From contig JAGCWG010000366.1 of NCBI GenBank assembly GCA_017961965.1, positions 1 to 5,579 of the forward strand: 5,579 bases of DNA. Direction: 5' to 3'. The notes beneath the pieces were generated by a model. It saw only the letters and a list, made by a program, of their open reading frames with translations, was not told where the DNA came from and did no database searches. Below are positions 1 through 5,579 of the stretch, in pieces (the stretch's first letter is position 1; each line of letters opens with the position of its first letter). Both the position numbers and the translations under genes were made by a program. Source of the DNA: Bacteroidaceae bacterium (GTDB taxonomy: Bacteria > Bacteroidota > Bacteroidia > Bacteroidales > Bacteroidaceae).

Positions 1-357
1 ACAATCTGGGAAGGAAACCACAGTGCAGGTGGATGGGCTAACGGATTCCAAGCTCTTGCTTGGGGAGGCTTCGACTGGTCAACAGTCAAGGCTGGCAAGA
101 CTCTCATCGTTCACTTCACAGTTGACCCAGCTAAGGAGTATGGTTGTCAGATCCGTTTCGGTAATGGTAATTGGAGTGCTCTCCCTGGTACTAAGCAGTT
201 GGAAGGCGCTGATGGTGATGGTAACATCTCAATGGCAGATGACGCTAAAGAGTATCGTGTCACCCTCACTCAGGAAATGATTGACGAGATGGTTGCAAAT
301 GGCGGACTTGTTATCTGCGGTGCTTGGTTCATCCTCACGAAGGTTGGTATTGAGTAA
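1..357 (+). CDS. C-terminal fragment of a probable PUL surface glycan-binding protein (5' end outside window)
   Basis: The frame is open from the first base and ends at TAA 355-357, giving 118 residues with no start. It begins TIWEGNHSAG and continues with alternating short strands, many Gly and aromatic residues (W3, W12, W21, W26, W58, W109), and ends on a strand reading LVICGAWFILTKVGIE. I recognise this as the style of the terminal beta-sandwich (jelly-roll) module found at the end of many Prevotella/Bacteroides glycan-binding lipoproteins encoded beside SusC/SusD. Such modules present aromatic residues to bind polysaccharide at the cell surface. No catalytic motif is visible. The position just upstream of two mannan/glucan hydrolases supports a binding role in the same PUL. 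Residues 69-80 contain an Asp/Gly/Asn loop that resembles a calcium-binding loop. It could instead be the accessory module at the end of a glycosidase. The reading frame is certain; the functional label is inference. Confidence 0.6.
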   Translation, partial: TIWEGNHSAGGWANGFQALAWGGFDWSTVKAGKTLIVHFTVDPAKEYGCQIRFGNGNWSALPGTKQLEGADGDGNISMADDAKEYRVTLTQEMIDEMVANGGLVICGAWFILTKVGIE

Positions 358-379
358 AGAATTTTTTTAACAAATATGA

Positions 380-425
380 AACATAAGGGGAGCACATCAT
401 TGCGCTCCCCTTTGTTATGTTTTTT
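380..425 (+). terminator. Rho-independent terminator after the glycan-binding gene
   Basis: GGGGAGC (387-393) pairs with GCTCCCC (404-410) around a 10-nt loop. The stem extends outward with AACATAA (380-386) against TTATGTT (415-421), separated by a small bulge on the 3' side, and runs into the T tract at 420-425. It lies 22 nt after the upstream stop codon. It should end the upstream PUL transcript, so the GH26 gene depends on its own promoter or on read-through. Confidence 0.88.
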
Positions 426-582
426 AGCCATTGACCATTCTCGGCTTAATATTCCCATCTTTTCGTATAAGCGCAAAAACATTGCTGTGGCATTGTCTAA
501 TTTTGTTGAGGAATAATGATAATACGATAAAAAAGTACCATCATTTGCAAAAAAATAAAGATGGTGAAGCAAATAAATATAG

Positions 583-590
583 TATATTTG
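583..590 (+). promoter_or_regulatory. Bacteroidales-type promoter (-7 element) for the GH26 gene
   Basis: TATATTTG is an exact match to the Bacteroidales primary-sigma -7 consensus TAnnTTTG and is followed by CAC. Transcription should start about 5-8 nt downstream, near 596, giving a leader of roughly 20 nt before the ATG at 617. I see no convincing -33 TTTG at the usual distance; the ATGG near 561-564 is weak. Weak -33 boxes are common at regulated PUL promoters. The leader is A-rich with no Shine-Dalgarno, which is normal for this phylum. Confidence 0.7.
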
Positions 591-616
591 CACCATTCAA
601 ACAAAAAATCACAATC

Positions 617-1792
617 ATGAAAGCATTGAAATTATTTTCAACACTATTTCTTGCGGGGATGCTTGTATCAATATCTTCCTGTAAAGATGGAACGAAAGCG
701 TCTGACCCATTAGCAGATAGCGGAAGGACGGAACGTACAGAAAATCTTTTGGCAAACATGGATTCTCTGTCAAGGATCGGGTATATGTTCGGTCATCATG
801 ACGACACAGTGTATGGTATAGGATGGGTAGGTGACAGCGCAGCCTCTGATGTTAAAAGCGTGTGTAACGACTATCCTGCTGTCATCGGATTTGATATTGC
901 CAATATAGAGTTAGGTGATTCAGTGAACATCGATGGCGTATCATTCGACAAGATACGTGAGGAGGTAATCAACCAGTACAATCGTGGTGGCGTTGTTACA
1001 ATCAGTTGGCATGCAAATAATCCAAGTACCACGGCAAATGCATGGGTGAAGGATGCCAACAACCCTACTTCTGAGGAAAAGCAGACAGTAGCGTCTATCC
1101 TTGAAGGTGGCAAGAATCATGATAAGTTTGTCGGATGGCTGAAGAACGTATCCACATTCCTTAACTCCCTCGAAACACCTTACGGAGTGCGAGTGCCAGT
1201 CATCTTCCGTCCTTGGCACGAGAACACAGGTTCTTGGTTCTGGTGGGGAAAGGCAGAGTGTACTCCGGAGCAGTTTAAGGCTCTGTGGGTAATGACTATT
1301 GAACAACTGAAGAATAATGACGTGGTAAATGCGTTATACGCTTATTCACCAGGTGGAGAAGAGACGCCATCAGGTGGTCACTATATGGAGAGATATCCAG
1401 GTGACGAATACGTTGATATCCTCGGACTTGACATATACTGCATGGCAGAAAGTTCAGACGACACACTTTCTATCGCAGCATTTGCCAATAGCCTTGACAA
1501 AAACCTTGATGTGGTATGTAACCTTGGTGCTGAACACAATAAGGTTGTTGCACTCACGGAAACAGGCTTCGAGGGAATAAAGACTACTAATTGGTGGACT
1601 GCGACCCTTGCGCCAGTACTCGACAAGCATAATATTGCATACGCATACGTTTGGCGTAATGCACATGACAAAGTGAACCACTTCTATGCTCCTTATCCAG
1701 GACAGAAGAGTGCATCCGATTTTGTGTCATTCTACAATCTGCCAAAGACATTATTTGCGCATGACTTAAATGGCATGTATCTGAAGAATTGA
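617..1792 (+). CDS. GH26 beta-mannanase, lipoprotein
   Basis: This 391-residue protein cleaves beta-1,4-mannosidic bonds of mannan, galactomannan or glucomannan by a retaining mechanism. The start at 617 is chosen because it begins a signal peptide and follows the promoter at 583-590; the frame stays open upstream to 431, but that would place the promoter inside the gene. Residues 1-21 form a lipoprotein signal with lipobox ISSC and lipidated Cys22. The GH26 (beta/alpha)8 barrel fills the rest. Visible family motifs are FGHHDD (58-63), TISWH (128-132), RPWHENTGSWFWWG (198-211) with acid/base Glu202, and ALTETG (312-317) with nucleophile Glu315. The end, FVSFYNLPKTLFAHDL, is also typical of the family, and the length suits a single-domain enzyme. 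Only one acidic residue (Asp24) lies just after Cys22, so the surface-export signal is weak and a periplasmic-facing location is possible. The neighbouring GH5 gene suggests joint glucomannan breakdown. Endo versus mannobiose-releasing action cannot be read from the sequence. Confidence 0.93.
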   Translation: MKALKLFSTLFLAGMLVSISSCKDGTKASDPLADSGRTERTENLLANMDSLSRIGYMFGHHDDTVYGIGWVGDSAASDVKSVCNDYPAVIGFDIANIELGDSVNIDGVSFDKIREEVINQYNRGGVVTISWHANNPSTTANAWVKDANNPTSEEKQTVASILEGGKNHDKFVGWLKNVSTFLNSLETPYGVRVPVIFRPWHENTGSWFWWGKAECTPEQFKALWVMTIEQLKNNDVVNALYAYSPGGEETPSGGHYMERYPGDEYVDILGLDIYCMAESSDDTLSIAAFANSLDKNLDVVCNLGAEHNKVVALTETGFEGIKTTNWWTATLAPVLDKHNIAYAYVWRNAHDKVNHFYAPYPGQKSASDFVSFYNLPKTLFAHDLNGMYLKN

Positions 1793-1804
1793 TTCTTTCT
1801 GTCG

Positions 1805-2001
1805 TTGCGGAAAAACTTTAGAAACGAAAATTAAAGAAAACTATTTTCAACACAGAGAGCACAGGGCACAGAGAAGAAACAAAAGAGCCTCTATATTTCT
1901 CAGAAAAAAACTCTGAGTACTCCGTGTCCTCTGTGTTTTAAAATATTGTTTTTCTCTATTTTTCCTTCGTCCGCGCCTCTGGCGCGATAACTTTTCCGCA
2001 A
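1805..2001. repeat. Long imperfect inverted repeat (palindromic/MITE-like intergenic element)
   Basis: Nearly the whole gap between the GH26 and GH5 genes folds back on itself. The outer ends are perfect: TTGCGGAAAA (1805-1814) against TTTTCCGCAA (1992-2001). Inside, ACGAAAA...AAAGAAAAC on the left matches the complement of the right arm around 1945-1970 with small gaps. The core AACACAGAG (1849-1857) pairs exactly with CTCTGTGTT (1929-1937). The left arm carries three copies of CACAGRG (1851, 1860, 1867). The right arm carries three matching reverse-complement copies (CTCTGAG 1911, CTCCGTG 1920, CTCTGTG 1929). The right arm also has an extra small GC hairpin at 1972-1986. I see no coding potential and no clear target-site duplication. 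From memory, CACAGAG-rich intergenic palindromes occur dispersed in several bacterial genomes, so a mobile or REP-like origin is likely but is inference. In RNA it would form a large hairpin between the two cistrons and may weaken read-through. Confidence 0.7.
1972..1986. repeat. Small GC-rich hairpin inside the right arm of the palindrome
   Basis: CGCGCC (1972-1977) pairs perfectly with GGCGCG (1981-1986) around the triplet loop TCT. It has no partner in the left arm, so it reads as an insertion relative to that arm, and it is much more GC-rich than its surroundings. No T tract follows directly, so it is not a normal terminator. Its shape resembles the short hairpins of REP-type elements. 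Confidence 0.55.
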
Positions 2002-2044
2002 GAACCAAAAAACATAAAAACTCAATAACTTAAAAACTTACAAT

Positions 2045-3589
2045 ATGAACAGACTAACCAGAAACCTTTGGAGCATATTTGCTCTTATATCAAGCCTATT
2101 CATCGCTACATCTTGTGGTGATGACAGTACGGAGGATGCCCCTACTGGTATGCAGGCAACAATCGTGACACGTTCAAGCAGCATAAAAGAAGGTACAGAA
2201 GTTGATGCTGCTACCGTAACAAAGATTACCATAAGCTACAACACTACTGTGACACAGTTGGCAGATGCCAACATCACACTCAATGGCGTGAAGGTTGTAG
2301 GGCAAAAAGGGGCTACAACCGCGATGGATATGGATATCGCTGTTACGCTGGAGGATGGTAAGGAATACACCCTTATTATTCCAGAGGGAAGTGTTGTCGC
2401 AACCAATGACGCCAACCGTACAGCACCAGAGTTTGTGCTTCACTTCAAGACAAAGAAGAGCCTCGAAGACTCTCTCCCTGATAATGAGGCAATGGCTGTG
2501 ACAAGGAAGCTTGGCTTTGGATGGAACCTTGGCAATCATTTTGACTCTCACAATGATGGAAAGAAAGTGCCAGAAAGTTGGGGCTCTTGGTGGGACCATG
2601 CCACTCCTACAGAGGCTCTTTACCAGAACCTTGCAAAGGCTGGTGTAAAGACCGTCCGCATCCCGGTGACATGGGGACCATGGCAGGGCACAGCTCCTGA
2701 ATATCTGATAGAGGACTCATATATGTCACTTGTTAAGAACAATGTACTCTGGGCTAAGGCTGCAGGTCTTAACGTAGTCCTTAACACTCACCATGATGAG
2801 TACTGGCTGGATGCTTATTCTGCATCAAGCAACACAGAAACAAATGAGGAAATCAAGGCTCGTATAGTTGCCACATGGAAACAGATTGCAGATACATTCA
2901 AGGATGAGGACGACTATCTTATCCTTGAAACATTCAATGAATTGAATCATAGTTGGGCTGCACCTACCAATGGCGAGCTAAAGATTATGAACGAATGGAA
3001 TCAGCTTGTCGTCAACACCATACGCGAAACTGGAGGAAAGAATGCTACACGCAGGATTGCCGTGCCAAGTTATCAGGCAAGTCCGACATACGCTCTCGAC
3101 TCACGTTTCGTCGTTCCTACAGATAATGCAAACAAGCTTATTGTTGCCGTTCATTGCTACGACCCATATAACTTCACCCTCGCTGAGAATTTGGTGGAAA
3201 CATGGGGACACAACGCAGGAAATAGCTATGATGAGAAGAACATTACAGACCTGCTCAGCAAGTTGAAATCACAGTTCATAGAAAAGAACATCCCATGCTA
3301 TCTTGGTGAGATTGGTTGTTCACGTCACACCACTGACCTCGGTAATGCGTGCCGCGAATATTATCTCGAATACTTCTGTCGTGCAGCACATTATGCAGGA
3401 CTTGCCGTTACACTTTGGGACAATTTCAGCCCAGGAGACGGTGCTGAACATCATGCCTATATCTCACATAATGATGGGTCATGGATGAATGATAGCGAGG
3501 AATTGGTCAAGACTATGATTAAGGCTGCCACAAGTACAGACCCAACATACACATTGGAGTCTATCTACAATCGTGCACCAAAGAAATAA
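2045..3589 (+). CDS. GH5 endo-beta-glucanase/glucomannanase lipoprotein with N-terminal Ig-like domain
   Basis: This 514-residue extracytoplasmic enzyme should cut beta-1,4-glucan, glucomannan or related backbones by a retaining mechanism. Residues 1-23 are a lipoprotein signal (lipobox ATSC, Cys24) followed by GDDSTED, an acidic stretch typical of lipoproteins exported to the Bacteroidota cell surface. Residues ~36-136 look like an SbsA-type bacterial Ig-like domain (ending EFVLHFKTK). The GH5 barrel runs from ~150 to 500, with GFGWNLGNHFD (157-167), VRIPVTW (204-210), NTHHDEYW (247-254), LETFNEL (294-300) with predicted acid/base Glu299, HCYDPYNF (370-377), YLGEIG (419-424) with predicted nucleophile Glu422, and TLWDN (456-460). 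The motifs resemble subfamily GH5_4, but I cannot fix the subfamily. The residue after the acid/base is Leu where Pro is usual (NEP). The leader is A-rich with no Shine-Dalgarno. The gene may be co-transcribed with GH26 or driven from within the palindrome, where TAACTTTT (1988-1995) is one base off the -7 consensus. Confidence 0.9.
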   Translation: MNRLTRNLWSIFALISSLFIATSCGDDSTEDAPTGMQATIVTRSSSIKEGTEVDAATVTKITISYNTTVTQLADANITLNGVKVVGQKGATTAMDMDIAVTLEDGKEYTLIIPEGSVVATNDANRTAPEFVLHFKTKKSLEDSLPDNEAMAVTRKLGFGWNLGNHFDSHNDGKKVPESWGSWWDHATPTEALYQNLAKAGVKTVRIPVTWGPWQGTAPEYLIEDSYMSLVKNNVLWAKAAGLNVVLNTHHDEYWLDAYSASSNTETNEEIKARIVATWKQIADTFKDEDDYLILETFNELNHSWAAPTNGELKIMNEWNQLVVNTIRETGGKNATRRIAVPSYQASPTYALDSRFVVPTDNANKLIVAVHCYDPYNFTLAENLVETWGHNAGNSYDEKNITDLLSKLKSQFIEKNIPCYLGEIGCSRHTTDLGNACREYYLEYFCRAAHYAGLAVTLWDNFSPGDGAEHHAYISHNDGSWMNDSEELVKTMIKAATSTDPTYTLESIYNRAPKK

Positions 3590-3599
3590 ACAGCAATCA

Positions 3600-3648
3600 G
3601 AGTTAGTCGGTAATCATAATGTAGTTACCGACTAACTCCATTTTATTT
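3600..3648 (+). terminator. Rho-independent terminator after the GH5 gene
   Basis: GAGTTAGTCGGTAA (3600-3613) pairs perfectly over 14 bp with TTACCGACTAACTC (3625-3638) around an 11-nt loop and is followed by TTTTATTT (3641-3648). It starts 10 nt after the GH5 stop codon. It should separate the hydrolase transcript from the Dna2-like gene. Confidence 0.88.
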
Positions 3649-3658
3649 ACTTAAACAG

Positions 3659-3692
3659 TATATGCCTCTACTCACTTGCAGAGGTGCATATA
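3659..3692. repeat. Second intergenic hairpin between terminator and promoter
   Basis: TATATGC (3659-3665) pairs with GCATATA (3686-3692) and CTCT (3666-3669) pairs with AGAG (3680-3683), with a two-nucleotide bulge (GT) on the 3' side and a 10-nt loop. No T tract follows, so it is not a standard terminator. It sits just upstream of the promoter at 3716 and would lie outside the downstream transcript, so as DNA it could be an operator-like dyad. Its function is unknown. Confidence 0.45.
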
Positions 3693-3715
3693 AACATTAT
3701 TCCAAATAAAATGCG

Positions 3716-3723
3716 TAGATTTG
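3716..3723 (+). promoter_or_regulatory. Bacteroidales-type promoter (-7 element) for the Dna2-like gene
   Basis: TAGATTTG matches TAnnTTTG exactly and is followed by CAC, as at the GH26 promoter. The start of transcription is expected near 3729, giving a leader of ~29 nt before the ATG at 3758. No clear -33 box is visible in the AT-rich stretch upstream. Its position after a strong terminator supports independent expression of the downstream gene. Confidence 0.68.
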
Positions 3724-3757
3724 CACTGATTGTTTTAACTTTTAATTCAAAAAAAGG

Positions 3758-5579
3758 ATGGAAGCTTCACCATATTACAGTCAGTTGATTGATGCACTTG
3801 ACGCTAATGGTTCACAGAATGAACCAATAAAAGTCAGGTATGCAGAACTGTACCGTATCCTTAACGAGATGATGAATGAGATAACAGAGCGCACAGGACT
3901 TGTGTTCTCTGGTCCCTTTGCACGTCTCACCTATCTTGTGAGGGAATATGGCGTGGAGCACGAATTGTATAAGCGTATCAACAGTTTCCGTTCTTTGTGC
4001 AAATCCTTACAGACAGCTGATGTCAAGCAGTTAGAGGCTCACTACAAGTATGATGCAAAGACACTTACAGACTTCATCTGTGCTGTAACAGGGGATGCCA
4101 TTCCTGCGGAGTTATCGACCATGCTTCCGCGTAGCGTTAAGGTGTGGAAGACAGTTCGCATGGCTCTGCCATATATGCGTGTGGTAGTGGATAGCTGGGA
4201 TGACACACATATTCTTGCTACAGCGGAGGATGCGGAAGAGGACATCATTCGTATCAATTATGCAAAGCCAAACTTGATGGGCGACTGGTCGTACATTCGT
4301 GGTTTACTGAGCAAGGGAGCACAACTTAATATCATTCATCCTGCAAAGGTAAAGGACGAGTATCTGCCTGAACTTATCATCTTTGAACCAGATTATCTTA
4401 TAGATATTTCGTCCATAGCATCATGCTTCAAGGAATATGGTGTTACACCTTTCACGTTTCTATTGAACAGATTCAAGAAATCAGCAAATACCAAGGCTAT
4501 ACTTGTGGGTAACATAGCCGGACAGATGCTTGATGAGGAGATTAACAACCCGAAAGCAACTACATACAAGGACTCTGCTATCACATTCTTCCGTAACAAC
4601 TCGCTTTCTATAGTAACCTGTCAGGACTCCATGGCGACATTCCACGAGGATGCTAAGGTGCAGCAGGATAATATACGTAACATCGTAGATAAGGCTCAGA
4701 AAATAGACCATTTCTTTGAACTCGACAAATTGGTTGTTGAGCCATCTTTCTTCTGTGAGATGCTTGGAATACAAGGACGTATGGACTTGCTTCACACGGA
4801 ATACAAGGTGTTGCTTGAACAGAAGTCGGGTAAGCGTGCTTTTATGAGTAACGCCCATCAGGAGCCTCACTATGTGCAGATGCTCCTTTATCTGGCTTTA
4901 CTCCATTACAATTTCGGAATATACAACGAGGAGGTGTCATGTTACCTTCTCTACTCCAAATATCCAGACGGGTTGATGAAGGAAGGCGCTTCGCCCGAAC
5001 TGCTTTTCAAGGCTCTGAAGCTAAGGAATGAAGTAGTATGGAACGAGTATTACCTTGGGCGAGGCGGTATTAGGATTTTAGAACACCTTACTCCTGACCG
5101 CATCAATGTGAATGGCATCACATCTGATTTCTACCGCAAATACATCCTGCCAGACATAACCTATACGCTTGGCGTGATTCAGTCGGCAAGCGTGCTTGAA
5201 CGAGAGTATTTCTACCGTATGTTTACGTTTATGCACAAGGAGCACATCCTTGGCAAGGTTGGCAATTCTCGCAAGGAGGCAAATGGTCTTGCTTCCATCT
5301 GGAACTGTACTCTCGAAGAGAAGAAACTGGCGGGTGCCATACTCGATGGTCTCACTGTTGACAAGGACTCGCTTCAGCCATCTTCGCCAACCATTGTGTG
5401 GCATACTCCGGAAGACGAGGACGATTATCTTCCAAATTTCCGTGAGGCAGATTCTGTGATACTATATAAGTATATGCGTGGTACTGTACCTGATGCACGC
5501 AAGGGTATCGTTTACCGTGGCTCGATAAATAATATGAAAGAAAACGACATTGTCGTGACATTACGTTCCGTGCAACGCA
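3758..5579 (+). CDS. Dna2-like nuclease-helicase, N-terminal 607 residues (3' end outside window)
   Basis: The frame is open from ATG 3758 to the window edge (607 complete codons). An in-frame TAA at 3743-3745 and the A-rich leader ending AAGG support this start. Residues 1-~240 are not recognised; they look soluble and mostly helical. Residues ~245-430 match the PD-(D/E)XK nuclease of the Dna2/RecB/Cas4 group: LVGNIAGQMLDEE (249-261) at the entry helix, Glu328 in VVEPSFF, GIQGRMDLL (337-345) with metal-binding Asp343, LLEQKSGKRA (352-361) with Glu354 and Lys356, and HYVQMLLY (371-378) with the Q-x3-Y of this group. The order and spacing fit Dna2, including a downstream LLYSKYP...LKLRNE segment. 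The usual cysteine cluster after the nuclease (C-x2-C type) is absent. Residues ~562-607 (ILYKYM...GIVYRGSI...DIVVTLRSVQ) look like the beta-barrel before an SF1B Dna2/Upf1 helicase core, which would follow outside the window. Likely role: DNA end or flap processing in replication or repair, in the cytoplasm. A phage-defence role is possible but not shown. It has its own promoter and appears unrelated to the PUL. Confidence 0.82.
   Translation, partial: MEASPYYSQLIDALDANGSQNEPIKVRYAELYRILNEMMNEITERTGLVFSGPFARLTYLVREYGVEHELYKRINSFRSLCKSLQTADVKQLEAHYKYDAKTLTDFICAVTGDAIPAELSTMLPRSVKVWKTVRMALPYMRVVVDSWDDTHILATAEDAEEDIIRINYAKPNLMGDWSYIRGLLSKGAQLNIIHPAKVKDEYLPELIIFEPDYLIDISSIASCFKEYGVTPFTFLLNRFKKSANTKAILVGNIAGQMLDEEINNPKATTYKDSAITFFRNNSLSIVTCQDSMATFHEDAKVQQDNIRNIVDKAQKIDHFFELDKLVVEPSFFCEMLGIQGRMDLLHTEYKVLLEQKSGKRAFMSNAHQEPHYVQMLLYLALLHYNFGIYNEEVSCYLLYSKYPDGLMKEGASPELLFKALKLRNEVVWNEYYLGRGGIRILEHLTPDRINVNGITSDFYRKYILPDITYTLGVIQSASVLEREYFYRMFTFMHKEHILGKVGNSRKEANGLASIWNCTLEEKKLAGAILDGLTVDKDSLQPSSPTIVWHTPEDEDDYLPNFREADSVILYKYMRGTVPDARKGIVYRGSINNMKENDIVVTLRSVQR

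Noticed and set aside
23..280. Open frame on the + strand inside the first gene
   Set aside because: It overlaps the frame-1 fragment, which has clear protein-like strand and aromatic patterning and ends just before a terminator. The alternative has a low-complexity Ser/Val/Leu composition typical of a shadow frame.
431..616. 62-codon in-frame extension of the GH26 gene upstream of 617
   Set aside because: It would bury the signal peptide inside the protein and place a perfect -7 promoter element within the coding region. The ATG at 617 begins a standard lipoprotein signal.
1851..1935. Short CACAGRG repeats as a CRISPR array
   Set aside because: The units are only 7 nt, spaced 7-9 nt apart and arranged as inverted arms. 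There are no spacer-length unique segments.
1988..1995. TAACTTTT as a promoter for the GH5 gene
   Set aside because: It is one base off the -7 consensus and lies in the palindrome's outer arm with no -33 box. Too weak to list as a feature, though internal initiation cannot be excluded.
4042..5561. Several minus-strand open frames opposite the Dna2-like gene
   Set aside because: All lie within the long + strand frame that carries conserved nuclease motifs. None shows a recognisable domain or its own promoter.
3758..5579. Cas4 or a CRISPR adaptation gene
   Set aside because: The nuclease motif is of the shared RecB/Cas4/Dna2 type, but the protein is far longer, continues into a Dna2/Upf1-like barrel, lacks the Cas4 cysteines and has no cas genes or repeats nearby.

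Overview
The window looks like chromosomal DNA of a Bacteroidota organism, most likely Prevotella or a relative such as Segatella. The reasons are moderate GC content, lipoprotein glycoside hydrolases laid out as in a polysaccharide utilisation locus (PUL), start codons preceded by A-rich leaders without a Shine-Dalgarno, and two promoters matching the Bacteroidales -7 element TAnnTTTG. All real genes lie on the + strand.

Layout: (1) 1-357 is the C-terminal end of a protein that begins outside the window. It looks like the last beta-sandwich module of a PUL surface glycan-binding lipoprotein, and it is closed by a strong intrinsic terminator (380-425). (2) 426-616 holds a promoter for the next gene. 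(3) 617-1792 is a GH26 beta-mannanase lipoprotein with both catalytic glutamates. (4) 1793-2044 is filled almost entirely by a ~197-bp imperfect inverted repeat (1805-2001) that looks like a dispersed, non-coding palindromic or MITE-like element. (5) 2045-3589 is a lipoprotein with an SbsA-type Ig-like domain followed by a GH5 catalytic domain (endoglucanase/glucomannanase type), ended by a 14-bp-stem terminator (3600-3648). (6) 3590-3757 holds that terminator, a second hairpin and a clear promoter. (7) 3758 to the window edge is the first 607 codons of a Dna2-like protein. It has an unassigned N-terminal region, a PD-(D/E)XK (RecB/Cas4/Dna2-type) nuclease domain and the start of the beta-barrel that precedes a superfamily 1 helicase core. 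The helicase motifs would lie beyond the edge.

The first three genes make sense together. A surface binding protein would capture the glycan, and GH26 and GH5 would cut beta-mannan, glucomannan or mixed beta-glucan backbones into oligosaccharides for import by a SusC/D pair, which would be expected upstream. The Dna2-like gene has its own promoter behind a terminator and is probably an unrelated DNA-maintenance (or possibly defence) gene. Its nuclease domain appears to lack the Fe-S cysteines of eukaryotic Dna2 and Cas4. That feature and the long palindrome are the two points most worth following up. I see no CRISPR array, tRNA, rRNA or transposase gene.
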